A stretch of 64,000 nt of DNA, from positions 62,001 through 126,000 of the forward strand of contig NZ_VFIO01000005.1 of the NCBI RefSeq assembly GCF_007858365.1, in the 5' to 3' direction. Below, piece after piece: positions 34,732-46,254 of the stretch. Each line of letters starts with the position of its first letter. Within the stretch, counting starts at the first letter, position 1. Source of the DNA: Pseudomonas saxonica. GTDB lineage: Bacteria; Pseudomonadota; Gammaproteobacteria; Pseudomonadales; Pseudomonadaceae. Both the position numbers and the translations under genes were made by a program. The notes below the pieces were generated by a model. That model made no database searches. It was not told the DNA's origin and was given only the letters and a program-made list of their open reading frames with translations.

Positions 34732-35874
34732 TTACTGTGGCAACGCTGCACCCTTAGGCCACAGCAACCAGATATTGCCTTTCTGCTTCATGTCGCCTGC
34801 AATTTGCCCGGCTTCAGGGCCAGTACCGACAAAGAAGTCAGCCCGAACTTCGCCGGCAATGGCGCCCCCTGTGTCCTGGGCCGCTACTGGGCGAACAATG
34901 GGCTGGCCGTCGGCCTGGGTCGTTGACAGCCAGAGCAAACTGCCCAGCGGGATGACTTTGCGATCCACCGCCACGCTGTAGCCCGCCGTGAGCGGAACAT
35001 TCAGTGAGCCGCGGGGCCCTTCGTTGCTGTCAGGGTTTTGGGTGAAGAACACGTAGCTCGGATTGCTGGCCAGCATTTCGTGAACCCGTTCTGGATGAGC
35101 CATTGCCCAAGCGTGAATCGTGCCCATGGTCACATCTTCTTTTTTCAGCTCGCCCTGCTCAACCAGCCAGCGTCCTATGGGTTTATACGGATGGCCGTTC
35201 TGGTCGGCATAACCAATTCGCAGTTGGCGGCCGTCGTCCAGTTGTACGCGGCCGGAACCCTGAATTTGCAGAAATTGCAGGTCCATCGGGTCGGTCAGCC
35301 ACGCGAGTACGGGGGCGTTCAGACCTTTGCCATTGATCGTTTCAGCCGTGTCATATGGCTTGAGTACCCGGCCTTCAAGGCGGCCACGCAGTCGTTTGCC
35401 CTTGAGTTCGGGGTAGATGCTGTCCAGATTAACCACTACCAGATCGGACGGTACGCTGTAGATCGGTACATTGGCGGTTTGGGTCGGCTTCAGGCTGCCG
35501 GGGTAAACCGGTTCGTAATAACCAGTGATCAACCCGTCGCTGCTGCCTTCTGCCGAGCGCAGGCTGTACACATCCAGATGGGCCTGCAAAAAATTGCTGA
35601 TTTCAGGCACGCTCGGGCTGGCCGGCAGGTTGGCAGCATCGCTGCACACGCTGCCCCAATTGGGATCGGCCTTGAGGCGGGTACACGCGCTGCGCCAAGA
35701 AGCAAAGCCACTTTGCAGATCATTGCCTGTCACTTGCGGCAACGCGTTCCAGTCGGCTTTGCTGTAGGTGGTGTGAGGTTCTGGTTTTACCGTGTCTTTG
35801 TCGGTGCCGTTGCAGCCGGCCAATAACAGGGCAGTGGGCAAGACCCAGGCGAACGGCTTGAAAAATAGGTTCAT
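34732..35874 (-). CDS. mltA: Membrane-bound lytic murein transglycosylase A
   Basis: 380 residues from ATG 35874 (AGGA nine bases upstream; a TTG two codons earlier is unlikely). Lipoprotein signal peptide with lipobox L-L-A-G-C. MltA barrel (L-I-T-G-Y-Y-E-P-V-Y-P-G-S, L-Q-I-Q-G-S-G-R-V-Q-L-D-D-G) followed by the 3D domain near the C-terminus (A-Q-D-T-G-G-A-I-A-G-E-V-R-A-D-F-F-V-G), which carries the catalytic aspartate. It cleaves peptidoglycan glycan strands from the outer-membrane side, leaving 1,6-anhydromuropeptides. Normal length; no sign of decay. Confidence 0.95.
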   Translation of the reverse strand: MNLFFKPFAWVLPTALLLAGCNGTDKDTVKPEPHTTYSKADWNALPQVTGNDLQSGFASWRSACTRLKADPNWGSVCSDAANLPASPSVPEISNFLQAHLDVYSLRSAEGSSDGLITGYYEPVYPGSLKPTQTANVPIYSVPSDLVVVNLDSIYPELKGKRLRGRLEGRVLKPYDTAETINGKGLNAPVLAWLTDPMDLQFLQIQGSGRVQLDDGRQLRIGYADQNGHPYKPIGRWLVEQGELKKEDVTMGTIHAWAMAHPERVHEMLASNPSYVFFTQNPDSNEGPRGSLNVPLTAGYSVAVDRKVIPLGSLLWLSTTQADGQPIVRPVAAQDTGGAIAGEVRADFFVGTGPEAGQIAGDMKQKGNIWLLWPKGAALPQ

Positions 35875-35924
35875 CAGCAAAATTCCTTCAAGGGTTGCCG
35901 AGGTTTAATTCCCTTCAAGGCAAA

Positions 35925-35941
35925 CCCTATATTCAATAGGG
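35925..35941. promoter_or_regulatory. Short inverted repeat in the mltA/cytochrome divergent region
   Basis: CCCTAT-ATTCA-ATAGGG, perfect 6-bp arms, in the gap between the divergent starts at 35874 and 36007. AT-rich centre could overlap a -10 element. Candidate operator only. Confidence 0.35.
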
Positions 35942-36006
35942 GTATTGGTGTTTACAGGGTGCAAGAGGATACTGGCGGCCGATTTCTGCGACGTGAAACC
36001 ACTCTG

Positions 36007-36453
36007 ATGTTTAAACGACGGTCTCTACTAGTGCTCGCCTGCGTGATGTTATCGGCGTGTGGTGGGGTTGATCCCCATTCGCCACTGGGCCAGCGTAAAG
36101 CGATTTTCAAACACATGCTCAACACCAGTGAAGAACTGGGTGGCATGTTACGTGGCCGTCTTGCGTTCGATGGCCCTCGTTTTAGCGAAGGTGCAGTCAA
36201 GCTTGATGCGTTGGCCCATGAGCCGTGGAAGCATTTTCCTGAGGTTAAAGAATCTGATCAGACCAGCGCGACTGATGAAGTCTGGAAAAATCAGGCACGT
36301 TTTCAGGCGTTGGCCCGACAGTTGGAAGCGGCTACCGGTGAATTGGTGGTCGCCAGTCGGGTGCAGCCTTATGACATCAGTCGCCTGTCGCCCGCCGTAC
36401 AACAAGTTGAAGATACGTGCAGCGGGTGCCACAAGGTATTTCGTAATCATTGA
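36007..36453 (+). CDS. Lipoprotein with cytochrome c'-type haem motif
   Basis: 148 residues from ATG 36007, chosen because it starts a lipoprotein signal peptide (MFKRRSLLVLACVMLSAC, lipobox L-S-A-C). The rest is helical with a single C-S-G-C-H-K-V-F-R haem-binding motif at the very C-terminus, the layout of the four-helix cytochrome c' / c556 family. An early methionine or histidine could be the second ligand. Membrane-anchored, periplasmic; possibly binds gases or carries electrons. Ribosome site is weak. Divergent from mltA. Confidence 0.82.
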   Translation: MFKRRSLLVLACVMLSACGGVDPHSPLGQRKAIFKHMLNTSEELGGMLRGRLAFDGPRFSEGAVKLDALAHEPWKHFPEVKESDQTSATDEVWKNQARFQALARQLEAATGELVVASRVQPYDISRLSPAVQQVEDTCSGCHKVFRNH

Positions 36454-36472
36454 ATGAAGCTGAAAGCTAAAG

Positions 36473-36642
36473 CCCCCTCACCCTAGCCCTCTCCCAGAGG
36501 GAGAGGGGACTGACCGCACGCTGAGTTGAAATCACTGCCTATCTACCCCCTCTCCCAGAGGGAGAGGGGACGGACCGCACGCTGACTTGAAATCACCGCC
36601 TATCAGCCCCCTCTCCCTTTGGGAGAGGGTTGGGGTGAGGGG
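36473..36642. repeat. Interspersed palindromic repeat cluster, family A (three units)
   Basis: Three CTCTCCC/GGGAGAGG stem units; the first two are followed by nearly identical spacers (tgaccgcacgctga and gaccgcacgctga, then ttgaaatca), so one unit plus spacer has been duplicated. Outer ends CCCTCACCC and GGGTGAGGGG. Lies between the cytochrome and DUF1090 genes. Confidence 0.82.
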
Positions 36643-36652
36643 CTTTGCAGCC

Positions 36653-37048
36653 TTACTTATCCAGTTGATCCAGCGCTTCCTGCAGTTCTTTACGCGATTC
36701 AGCCAGCTTGGTTTTGCGCTTGTCGATTTTCTCCGGATCGCCTTTTTTCATGGCCTTGTCCAGATCTGCCTGGCGTTTGCTGACTTCGTGCTTGGCGTCC
36801 AGCACCTTGTTTTCGCGTTCTTTCTTCAGGCTCGCGTCGGTGCAATGGGCATCCACTTCGCTCAGGGCTTTTTCCAGGCCCGCCACTTGAGAACTGTTGC
36901 CGTGAGCGCGCGCCTGCTCAAGTTGTTGGGAGATTTCGTGCTTCTTGGCCGCACAACCAGTCAGTTCAGGCGCCTGTTCGGCAGCCATCAACGGTGCAGC
37001 CAGCAGGCCGCAGACAGTAAACAGGGCGAGGGGTGAAAGAAGTTTCAT
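36653..37048 (-). CDS. DUF1090 periplasmic coiled-coil protein (YqjC-like)
   Basis: 131 residues from ATG 37048 (GGAG upstream). Signal peptide MKLLSPLALFTVCGLLAAPLMA. The mature chain is a charged helical rod: C-A-A-K-K-H-E-I-S-Q-Q-L-E-Q-A-R-A-H-G-N, then D-A-H-C, K-K-E-R-E-N-K-V, and repeated K-x-x-L-D-K-A. Two conserved cysteines probably form a disulphide. Function unknown; the family includes E. coli YqjC, found near stress genes. Upstream lies ligB on the same strand, 68 bases away. Confidence 0.85.
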   Translation of the reverse strand: MKLLSPLALFTVCGLLAAPLMAAEQAPELTGCAAKKHEISQQLEQARAHGNSSQVAGLEKALSEVDAHCTDASLKKERENKVLDAKHEVSKRQADLDKAMKKGDPEKIDKRKTKLAESRKELQEALDQLDK

Positions 37049-37116
37049 AAAGAGCTCCATGACAAAAGATGACAATAAACACGATTTAAAAGGCAATGCT
37101 GCGGGTTGATGCGCGT

Positions 37117-38922
<1,806 letters not shown>

Positions 38923-38926
38923 TTAC

Positions 38927-40117
38927 TTACAAGCCAGCCGCAGAACGCAGCTCTTCAGCGCGGTCGGTGCGCTCCCACGTGAACGTGGTGAAGGTGTCAT
39001 TGCCCACTGTCTTGGTTTGCGGCGTGCGACCGAAGTGGCCGTAGGCTGCGGTTTCCTGATACATCGGGTGCAGCAGGTCCAGCATGGTGGTGATGGCGTA
39101 TGGACGCAGGTCGAACACGTCGCGTACCAGCTTGATGATTTTCTCGTCAGAGATTTTGCCGGTGCCGAAAGTGTTCAACGAAATCGAAGTCGGTTGAGCG
39201 ACGCCGATAGCGTAGGAAACCTGAATCTCGCAGCGCTCAGCCAAACCGGCTGCCACGATGTTCTTGGCCACGTAACGACCGGCGTAGGCGGCCGAACGGT
39301 CAACCTTCGATGGGTCTTTGCCCGAGAACGCGCCGCCGCCGTGACGGGCCATGCCGCCGTAGGTGTCCACGATGATCTTGCGACCGGTCAGGCCGCAGTC
39401 GCCTACCGGGCCGCCAATGATGAACTGGCCAGTCGGGTTGATGTGGAACTGGGTGTCTTTGTGCAGCAGTTCAGCGGGCAGCACGTGCTTGACGATCAGT
39501 TCCATCACGCCTTCACGCAAGTCTTTGTTGGAGACTTCGGGGTTGTGCTGGGTCGACAGTACGATGGCGTCGATGGCTACAACCTTGCCGCCTTCATAAC
39601 GGCAAGTGACTTGCGACTTGGCATCCGGGCGCAGCCAAGGCAGCAGGCCGGATTTACGGGCTTCAGCCTGGCGCTGAACCAGTTGGTGCGAGAAGGTGAT
39701 CGGTGCTGGCATCAGCACGTCGGTTTCGTTGCTGGCGTAGCCGAACATCAAGCCCTGGTCGCCGGCGCCCTGATCTTCAGGCTTGGCACGGTCAACACCC
39801 TGGTTGATGTCTGGCGATTGCTTGCCGATGATGTTCATCACGCCGCAGGTTGCGCCGTCGAAGCCCACGTCGGAACTGGTGTAGCCGATGTCAGTGATCA
39901 CGTCACGAACGATTTGCTCCAGGTCAACCCAGGCCGACGTGGTCACTTCGCCGGCGATGATTGCTACGCCGGTTTTCACCAGAGTTTCGCACGCCACACG
40001 GGCGAACTTGTCTTCGGCAATGATAGCGTCCAGCACCGCATCAGAAATCTGGTCGGCGATTTTGTCCGGATGCCCTTCAGACACGGACTCGGAGGTGAAA
40101 AGGGAGTATTCGCTCAT
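38927..40117 (-). CDS. metK: S-adenosylmethionine synthetase
   Basis: 396 residues, normal length. ATP plus methionine to SAM, the cell's methyl donor. Signatures: G-H-P-D-K at residues 15-19, the [12 protein letters not shown] hexapeptide region, and [19 protein letters not shown]. It lies 19 bases after the ArsR/methyltransferase regulator on the same strand, so both are expected on one mRNA driven from the promoter near the 26-bp palindrome. Together with ahcY and metF at 11-14 kb this covers most of the activated-methyl cycle. Confidence 0.98.
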   Translation of the reverse strand: MSEYSLFTSESVSEGHPDKIADQISDAVLDAIIAEDKFARVACETLVKTGVAIIAGEVTTSAWVDLEQIVRDVITDIGYTSSDVGFDGATCGVMNIIGKQSPDINQGVDRAKPEDQGAGDQGLMFGYASNETDVLMPAPITFSHQLVQRQAEARKSGLLPWLRPDAKSQVTCRYEGGKVVAIDAIVLSTQHNPEVSNKDLREGVMELIVKHVLPAELLHKDTQFHINPTGQFIIGGPVGDCGLTGRKIIVDTYGGMARHGGGAFSGKDPSKVDRSAAYAGRYVAKNIVAAGLAERCEIQVSYAIGVAQPTSISLNTFGTGKISDEKIIKLVRDVFDLRPYAITTMLDLLHPMYQETAAYGHFGRTPQTKTVGNDTFTTFTWERTDRAEELRSAAGL

Positions 40118-40136
40118 CTCGACGGTTTCCTAATAT

Positions 40137-41132
40137 TTACCGATGGTGAGTGTCGCCAGCTGGCCGCTGAAAGTGGCGGACCTGAATCTGGAAACCATTA
40201 CGTAAGCCTACATAGAGGCTTTCCCCGGGAACGAGTCCCGCAGCGGTGGCCCAACGGGCCAGATCATCTTGTTCAAAACCAAGCCACAGGTCGCCGCAGG
40301 CTTCGCGGGCCCACGCCTGATTATGGCTACACAACTCTGTTACCAACAGGCTACCGCCAGGTTGCAGCAGGTTGGCCAGTTGCCTGAGTGCTTCGGCCGG
40401 TGCGGCGAAATGGTGCAAGACCATGTTCACAACGACGCAATCGGCGTGGATCTGTGCATCCTGCAACGCGTCGGCCAGGATCAGCCGGACGTTCTTCAGT
40501 GACTCGCGTTCACATAGCTGGCGGGCCAGCTCAAGCATCACAGGGCTGTTGTCCAGTGCCGTGACCTGATGAAAGCGACGGGCCAGATCGGGTAAGAAAC
40601 TGCCATCCCCGGGGCCCACTTCCAGGGCCGTAGCCGCTGGGTTGAAGCTCAGTTTATCCAACAAGGCCAGAACGCTATCCCGGTACTGTGGCAAACCTGC
40701 GATCAAATCCTGTTGAGCGCGAAATTTTTCAGCGATGCGTGAGAAAAAGTCCTGACTGGCCGCTGCCCGTTGCCCGTGTACGGCACTGATGCGCGCGAGG
40801 ACGTCGGCGGGCAGGGTCAGATTGTCGACTTCTTCGAGCAGGGCCGCGTGCAATTTGCCGCCCAGCTGATCCGTGTGGGGCAGGGCGCGACGATAAAAAA
40901 TCGCATTGCCTTCACGCCGTGTCGCAACCAGCCCGGCCTGGGACAACACCTTGAGGTGATGGCTCATGCCGGACTGGCCGGTTGCAAAAATGTGCGTCAG
41001 TTCCAGCACACCGAACGAATCGTTGGCCAGAGCACGCAGTACATTCAGTCGCAGCTGGTCGCCACCGGCCTTGCACAGGGCGGAAAGCTCATCGCAATCG
41101 TCATGACGGATTGAAGGTACGCGTAGGTTCAT
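40137..41132 (-). CDS. SahR-like regulator: ArsR winged helix fused to a SAM-methyltransferase domain
   Basis: 331 residues. Residues 14-95 are an ArsR-type winged helix (LRLNVLRALANDSFGVLELT, F-A-T-G-Q-S-G-M-S-H-H-L-K-V-L-S-Q-A-G-L-V). From about 150 a class I methyltransferase fold follows (T-A-L-E-V-G-P-G-D-G-S-F-L-P-D-L-A, T-A-L-D-N-S, N-M-V-L-H-H-F). This architecture beside metK matches SahR, reported to repress methionine-cycle genes and to sense S-adenosylhomocysteine with the methyltransferase-like domain. It lies upstream of metK in the same operon, downstream of a perfect palindrome. Enzyme activity is doubtful; name given by similarity only. Confidence 0.85.
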   Translation of the reverse strand: MNLRVPSIRHDDCDELSALCKAGGDQLRLNVLRALANDSFGVLELTHIFATGQSGMSHHLKVLSQAGLVATRREGNAIFYRRALPHTDQLGGKLHAALLEEVDNLTLPADVLARISAVHGQRAAASQDFFSRIAEKFRAQQDLIAGLPQYRDSVLALLDKLSFNPAATALEVGPGDGSFLPDLARRFHQVTALDNSPVMLELARQLCERESLKNVRLILADALQDAQIHADCVVVNMVLHHFAAPAEALRQLANLLQPGGSLLVTELCSHNQAWAREACGDLWLGFEQDDLARWATAAGLVPGESLYVGLRNGFQIQVRHFQRPAGDTHHR

Positions 41133-41171
41133 GGGGCCGCAGTCTAGTTACCCGGTTCGTCGCTCGCAAGT

Positions 41172-41197
41172 TCAATATCAAAACTTTTTGATATTGA
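41172..41197. promoter_or_regulatory. Perfect 26-bp palindrome, probable operator of the SahR-like regulator
   Basis: TCAATATCAAAA and its exact complement TTTTGATATTGA, separated by two bases. It lies 39 bases upstream of the regulator start and 196 bases before tkt. ArsR-type dimers bind such long AT-rich palindromes, so autoregulation of the regulator-metK operon is the simplest reading; an effect on tkt is possible. Confidence 0.72.
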
Positions 41198-41328
41198 TGC
41201 GTGGAGGGTGCGTTTGTCGGGATACGTGAGTGAAATGACGAAATGAAATGTCCGATCCTTAACAGGTGGAACGGTTAAGCACAGGAAAAACGCCTCAAGC
41301 GACTATCTGTCATTGCCCAGCGGCAGTG

Positions 41329-41354
41329 GGTGAGGGAAAATGCTCGCCTTTTTT
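41329..41354 (+). terminator. Terminator-like hairpin in the tkt leader
   Basis: GGTGAG / CTCGCC stem (one G-T pair), 8-nt loop, followed by six T. It stands 39 bases before the tkt start, so it could act as an attenuator or be fortuitous. Confidence 0.4.
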
Positions 41355-41393
41355 CCGTTTCGTTTTATTTATTAAATACCCAGGAGAACAGCG

Positions 41394-43391
41394 ATGCCCA
41401 GCCGTCGTGAGCGTGCCAACGCCATTCGTGCACTCAGCATGGATGCCGTGCAAAAAGCCAACAGCGGCCATCCAGGTGCCCCTATGGGTATGGCGGATAT
41501 CGCCGAAGTACTGTGGCGCGATTATCTGAAGCACAACCCGAGCAACCCGTCGTTCGCTGACCGTGACCGCTTCGTGCTGTCCAACGGTCACGGTTCGATG
41601 TTGATCTACTCGTTGCTGCACCTGACCGGCTATGACCTGTCTATCGACGATCTGAAAAGCTTCCGCCAATTGCACAGCCGTACCCCGGGTCACCCGGAGC
41701 TGGGCTACACGCCGGGCGTTGAAACCACCACTGGCCCATTGGGTCAGGGTTTTGCCAACGCAGTGGGTTTTGCACTGGCTGAAAAAGTCATGGGTGCACA
41801 GTTCAACCGCCCCGGCCACGACATCGTTGACCACCACACCTATGTGTTCATGGGTGATGGCTGCATGATGGAAGGCATTTCCCACGAAGTTGGCTCACTT
41901 GCCGGCACATTGGGTCTGAGCAAGCTGATCGCGTTCTACGACGACAATGGCATCTCCATCGACGGCGAAGTGGAAGGCTGGTTCACCGACGACACGCCAA
42001 AGCGTTTTGAAGCCTACAACTGGCAAGTGATCCGCAACGTTGACGGTCACGATCCGGAAGAAATCAAAACGGCCATCGAAACCGCCCGCAAAAGCGACAA
42101 GCCAACGCTGATCTGCTGCAAAACCACAATCGGTTTCGGTTCGCCGAACAAGCAAGGTAAGGAAGATTGCCACGGTGCTCCATTGGGCAACGACGAAATC
42201 GCCCTGACCCGTACTGCGCTGAACTGGAACCACGGTCCTTTTGAAATCCCGGCTGATATCTACGCCGAATGGGATGCCAAACAAGCCGGTGCTGCGGTTG
42301 AGTCCGAGTGGGACAAACGTTTCGCTGCCTACGCGGCCGAGTTTCCGGAGCTGGCGGCTGAGTTGTCCCGCCGTCTGAGCGGCAAATTGCCAGCTGACTT
42401 CGATGCCAGGGCCACTGCCTACATCAATGAAGTTGCGGCCAAAGGCGAGACCATCGCCAGCCGTAAAGCCAGCCAGAACACCCTGAACGCCTTTGGCCCG
42501 CTGTTGCCAGAGCTGTTGGGCGGCTCGGCTGACCTGGCCGGTTCCAACCTGACCCTGTGGAAAGGCTGCAAAGGCGTTTCGGCGCAAGACGCCAGCGGTA
42601 ACTACATGTACTACGGCGTACGTGAGTTCGGCATGAGCGCCATCATGAACGGCGTCGCGGTTCACGGTGGTCTGGTGCCTTACGGCGCAACCTTCCTGAT
42701 GTTCATGGAATACGCCCGTAACGCTATCCGCATGTCGGCCCTGATGAAGCAGCGTGTGATCTATGTGTTCACCCACGACTCCATCGGTCTGGGTGAAGAC
42801 GGCCCGACGCACCAGCCGGTTGAGCAACTGACCAGCCTGCGTACGACGCCGAACCTGGACACCTGGCGTCCAGCCGACGCGGTGGAATCCGCAGCGGCCT
42901 GGAAATTCGCACTGGAGCGCAACGACGGCCCTTCGGCGCTGATCTTCTCGCGTCAGAACCTTAACCACCAAACCCGTGATGCCGGTCAAATTGCCGACAT
43001 CAACCGCGGTGGTTATGTGCTGAAGGACTGTGCAGGCGAGCCTGAGCTGATCCTGATCTCGGCGGGTTCCGAAGTGGGCCTGGCTGTTCAGGCTTGGGAA
43101 AAGTTGACTGAACAAGGTCGTAAGGTGCGTGTTGTGTCGATGCCTTGCACCAGCGTTTATGAAGCTCAGGACGCGGGCTACAAGCAGTCGGTTCTGCCGC
43201 TGCAAGTCAGTGCCCGTATTGCCATCGAAGCTTCCCATGCGGACTACTGGTACAAGTACGTCGGTCTGGAAGGCCGCGTGATTGGCATGACCACCTACGG
43301 TGAGTCGGCGCCTGCGCCAGCGTTGTTCGAAGAGTTCGGTTTCACTCTGGAAAACATCCTGGGTCAGGCTGAAGAACTGCTGGAAGACTAA
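41394..43391 (+). CDS. tkt: Transketolase
   Basis: 665 residues, normal length, with CAGGAG before ATG 41394. Thiamine-diphosphate enzyme that moves two-carbon ketol units in the non-oxidative pentose phosphate pathway. TPP-binding motif G-D-G-C-M-M-E-G-I...Y-D-D-N, the [11 protein letters not shown]-terminus, the pyrimidine-binding domain ([30 protein letters not shown]) and the C-terminal domain are all present. It heads the central-carbon cluster tkt-epd-pgk-fba and supplies erythrose-4-phosphate for the next gene product. Confidence 0.97.
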   Translation: MPSRRERANAIRALSMDAVQKANSGHPGAPMGMADIAEVLWRDYLKHNPSNPSFADRDRFVLSNGHGSMLIYSLLHLTGYDLSIDDLKSFRQLHSRTPGHPELGYTPGVETTTGPLGQGFANAVGFALAEKVMGAQFNRPGHDIVDHHTYVFMGDGCMMEGISHEVGSLAGTLGLSKLIAFYDDNGISIDGEVEGWFTDDTPKRFEAYNWQVIRNVDGHDPEEIKTAIETARKSDKPTLICCKTTIGFGSPNKQGKEDCHGAPLGNDEIALTRTALNWNHGPFEIPADIYAEWDAKQAGAAVESEWDKRFAAYAAEFPELAAELSRRLSGKLPADFDARATAYINEVAAKGETIASRKASQNTLNAFGPLLPELLGGSADLAGSNLTLWKGCKGVSAQDASGNYMYYGVREFGMSAIMNGVAVHGGLVPYGATFLMFMEYARNAIRMSALMKQRVIYVFTHDSIGLGEDGPTHQPVEQLTSLRTTPNLDTWRPADAVESAAAWKFALERNDGPSALIFSRQNLNHQTRDAGQIADINRGGYVLKDCAGEPELILISAGSEVGLAVQAWEKLTEQGRKVRVVSMPCTSVYEAQDAGYKQSVLPLQVSARIAIEASHADYWYKYVGLEGRVIGMTTYGESAPAPALFEEFGFTLENILGQAEELLED

Positions 43392-43403
43392 GTAAGTCTC
43401 TCT

Positions 43404-43496
43404 GTAGCCGCTGCCGCAGGCTGCGATAAGGGCCGCGCGACCTTCGTTTCAAAAAGGTCGCTGCGCAACCCATCGCAGCCTTCGGCCGCGGCTACA
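43404..43496. repeat. REP-type palindromic repeat pair (family B)
   Basis: gtagccgctgccgcaggctg at the left and the inverted arm cgcagccttcggccgcggct at the right, with about 50 nt between. Lies between tkt and epd, so these may be on one mRNA stabilised or attenuated by the hairpin. Confidence 0.82.
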
Positions 43497-43535
43497 GGGT
43501 TTTGCATTGACTGCCCGCCCTGATAAGAGAACCCC

Positions 43536-44591
43536 ATGCCTCAACCGCGTCCTTACAAAGTTGCACTCAACGGCTATGGCCGGATTGGCCGTTGCGTCTT
43601 GCGTGCGTTGTTTGAGCGAGGGGCTGCTGCCGGGTTTGAAATTGTTGCACTCAATGATTTGGCCGATATGGCCAGTCTCGAATATTTGACGCGTTTCGAC
43701 TCCACTCACGGCCGGTTTCCGGGCGAGATACGGATCGAAGGCGACTGCCTGCATATCAATGGCGACTGCGTGAAAGTGTTCCGCAGTGCCACTCCTGAAG
43801 GGATCGACTGGGCCTCGTTGGGCGTTGATCTGGTGCTGGAATGCTCCGGCGCATACAACACCCGCACCGATGGTCAGCGTTTTCTCGACGCCGGGGCACC
43901 TGCTGTATTGTTTTCGCAACCGATGAGCAGTGAGGCGGATGTAGACGCCACCATCGTGTTCGGCGTGAACCAGCAAAGCCTGACCGGCCAAGAGCGTCTA
44001 ATCTCAAACGCGTCCTGCACCACCAACTGCGGTGTACCGCTGTTGCGTTTGCTGGACCAGGCGTTCGGTCTGGAATACGTGTCGATCACCACCATTCACT
44101 CGGCGATGAACGATCAGCCGGTGATTGATGCATACCATGATGAAGATCTTCGTCGTACACGTTCGGCGTTTCAGTCAGTGATTCCGGTGTCCACGGGCCT
44201 GGCTAAAGGTATTGAGCGATTGTTGCCGGAACTTGCTGGCAGAATTCAGGCCAAAGCCGTACGGGTGCCGACCTTGAATGTGTCGTGCCTCGACATCACC
44301 CTGGTCACGGCGCGCGACACTGACGCCGCAGAAGTTAACCGCGTACTGCGCGAAGCCGCCACGTGCGGCCCGCTCAAAGGCTTGTTGGCGTATACCGAAT
44401 TGCCGCATGCCAGTTGTGATTTCAACCATGACCCGCATTCGGCGATTGTTGATGCCAGTCAGACCCGTGTTTCCGGCCCCCGGCTGGTGAACTTGCTGGC
44501 CTGGTTCGACAACGAATGGGGTTTTGCCAATCGAATGATCGATGTGGCAGAGCACTATCTGCACGTTACTCAACCTCAATCTGCTCCATAA
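43536..44591 (+). CDS. epd: D-erythrose-4-phosphate dehydrogenase
   Basis: 351 residues. GAPDH-family fold: N-terminal [14 protein letters not shown] motif, active-site S-N-A-S-C-T-T-N-C with the nucleophilic cysteine, and the [11 protein letters not shown] end. Features separating Epd from glycolytic GAPDH, such as the L-N-D-L-A-D-M and [14 protein letters not shown] segments, are seen. It oxidises erythrose-4-phosphate to 4-phosphoerythronate, the first step of deoxyxylulose-5-phosphate-independent pyridoxal phosphate synthesis. It follows tkt and precedes pgk by 26 bases, as in other gamma-proteobacteria. Confidence 0.94.
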   Translation: MPQPRPYKVALNGYGRIGRCVLRALFERGAAAGFEIVALNDLADMASLEYLTRFDSTHGRFPGEIRIEGDCLHINGDCVKVFRSATPEGIDWASLGVDLVLECSGAYNTRTDGQRFLDAGAPAVLFSQPMSSEADVDATIVFGVNQQSLTGQERLISNASCTTNCGVPLLRLLDQAFGLEYVSITTIHSAMNDQPVIDAYHDEDLRRTRSAFQSVIPVSTGLAKGIERLLPELAGRIQAKAVRVPTLNVSCLDITLVTARDTDAAEVNRVLREAATCGPLKGLLAYTELPHASCDFNHDPHSAIVDASQTRVSGPRLVNLLAWFDNEWGFANRMIDVAEHYLHVTQPQSAP

Positions 44592-44617
44592 CATTAGAAA
44601 CTCAGGAATTGCGACCC

Positions 44618-45781
44618 ATGACCGTGTTGAAGATGACCGACCTCGATCTGCAAGGTAAACGCGTACTGATCCGTGAAGACCTCAACGTTCCGATCAAGGA
44701 CGGTGAAGTCACCAGCGATGCGCGCATCCTTGCTTCGCTGCCGACCATCAAGCTGGCGTTGGAAAAAGGCGCGGCGGTCATGGTCTGCTCGCATTTGGGG
44801 CGCCCGACTGAAGGTGAGTTCTCAGCTGAAAACAGCCTCAAGCCAGTGGCTGAGTACCTGAGCAAAGCATTGGGCCGTGAAGTGCCGCTGGTGAGCGATT
44901 ACCTTAATGGCGTAGACGTTAAGCCCGGCGACATCGTGCTGTTCGAGAACGTGCGCTTCAACAAAGGCGAAAAGAAAAACGCCGACGAACTGGCCAAGCA
45001 ATACGCCGCCCTGTGCGACGTATTTGTGATGGACGCTTTCGGCACGGCTCACCGCGCTGAAGGTTCGACCCATGGCGTTGCCAAGTTTGCCAAGGTGGCC
45101 GCTGCGGGCCCATTGCTGGCGGCTGAACTGCACGCGCTGGGCAAGGCACTGGGGGCTCCGGCCAAACCGATGGCTGCTATTGTTGCCGGCTCCAAGGTGT
45201 CGACCAAACTCGACGTGTTGAACAGCCTGAGCCAGATTTGCGACTTGCTGATTGTGGGCGGCGGGATCGCCAACACTTTCCTCGCCGCTGCCGGTCATCC
45301 GGTGGGCAAATCGCTGTACGAGCCAGACTTGCTGGACACCGCTCGCGCCATCGCAGCCAAGGTCAACGTACCGTTGCCTGTTGACGTGGTGGTCGCCAAG
45401 GAGTTCGCTGAAAGCGCTGCTGCGACGGTCAAGCTGGTCGCTGATGTGGCCGAAGACGACATGATTCTGGATATTGGCCCGCAAACTGCAGCCAACTTCG
45501 CCGAACTGCTGAAATCCTCGAAAACCATCCTGTGGAACGGCCCGGTGGGTGTTTTCGAGTTTGATCAATTCGGTAACGGCACTAAAGTATTGGCCCATGC
45601 CATTGCTGACAGCTCGGCGTTCTCTATTGCGGGCGGTGGCGACACCTTGGCCGCCATCGATAAATACGGTGTGGCGGATCAAATCTCCTATATCTCGACT
45701 GGCGGCGGGGCGTTCCTTGAGTTTGTCGAAGGCAAAGTGCTGCCTGCCGTTGAAGTGCTGGAAAGCCGCGCTAAAGGTTGA
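44618..45781 (+). CDS. pgk: Phosphoglycerate kinase
   Basis: 387 residues from ATG 44618 (AGGA ten bases upstream; the open frame upstream overlaps epd and is not coding). Signatures: [27 protein letters not shown], and the C-terminal G-G-G-D-T-L-A-A-I with S-T-G-G-G-A-F-L-E. The usual second asparagine-to-alanine rich hinge is intact. ATP-forming step of glycolysis, or its reverse in gluconeogenesis, which dominates in Pseudomonas lacking phosphofructokinase. Probably co-transcribed with epd. Confidence 0.97.
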   Translation: MTVLKMTDLDLQGKRVLIREDLNVPIKDGEVTSDARILASLPTIKLALEKGAAVMVCSHLGRPTEGEFSAENSLKPVAEYLSKALGREVPLVSDYLNGVDVKPGDIVLFENVRFNKGEKKNADELAKQYAALCDVFVMDAFGTAHRAEGSTHGVAKFAKVAAAGPLLAAELHALGKALGAPAKPMAAIVAGSKVSTKLDVLNSLSQICDLLIVGGGIANTFLAAAGHPVGKSLYEPDLLDTARAIAAKVNVPLPVDVVVAKEFAESAAATVKLVADVAEDDMILDIGPQTAANFAELLKSSKTILWNGPVGVFEFDQFGNGTKVLAHAIADSSAFSIAGGGDTLAAIDKYGVADQISYISTGGGAFLEFVEGKVLPAVEVLESRAKG

Positions 45782-45813
45782 ATGTGATGCAGGCCCTGAA
45801 AGGAAGCATGGAC

Positions 45814-46032
45814 ATGGTCAAGGCGTTACCGCTGTTAATGATTGCGGGCTTTTTGGCCGGTTGTGCCGGTTCACCAGAACCGTCGCCCGAAGCGGCTACG
45901 CCCGAAGAGAGCGGCTGCTACCAGGCAGACTGGCAGGCGCAGAGCGTGCCACTGGTCAATAAGCGATCAGGGCCTGAAGCGCTGGAAAAATACGAGACAC
46001 CCCAACCTTCCAAAGAGCGTGGGTGTCCGTAA
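45814..46032 (+). CDS. Small lipoprotein between pgk and fba
   Basis: 72 residues from ATG 45814, preferred because AGGA (45801-45804) is nine bases upstream; ATG 45787 or 45808 are alternatives. Signal peptide MVKALPLLMIAGFLAGC with lipobox L-A-G-C. The mature part of about 55 residues is Pro/Glu-rich, has C-Y-Q-A-D-W-Q-A-Q and ends in C-P; two further cysteines may be bridged. No known domain recognised. A small hypothetical at this place in the pgk-fba interval is also found in other Pseudomonas, so it is likely real. Confidence 0.75.
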   Translation: MVKALPLLMIAGFLAGCAGSPEPSPEAATPEESGCYQADWQAQSVPLVNKRSGPEALEKYETPQPSKERGCP

Positions 46033-46045
46033 CGCCTTAATACCG

Positions 46046-46141
46046 GTAGCCGCTGGCGTAGGCTGCGATCGAGCCCGCAGGGTTCGCGCTTTTGAAAAGC
46101 GAAGGTTCTGCGAACCTATCGCAGCCTTCGGCAGCGGCTAC
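46046..46141. repeat. REP-type palindromic repeat pair (family B)
   Basis: gtagccgctggcgtaggctg...cgcagccttcggcagcggct; a central cgcttttgaaaagcg mini-hairpin lies between the arms. Occupies much of the 222-base gap before fba. Confidence 0.82.
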
Positions 46142-46254
46142 AGATGATGAATGCCCGCAGTCGGCTAACCCCCGATCTGCAATAACTTGAATAGCAGCCG
46201 CCGCTACGGCAGGCTTGCACGATTAACGACCCTCGTCCGGGAGAGATACGTACC

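Noticed and set aside
36473..36642. Direct repeats resembling a tiny CRISPR array
   Set aside because: The repeats are palindromic family A units, the spacers are also duplicated, and there are only two or three units with no cas genes. The same applies at 53719-53887.
41895..43238. 447-codon minus-strand frame opposite tkt
   Set aside because: Antisense shadow of transketolase; no domain, no ribosome site.
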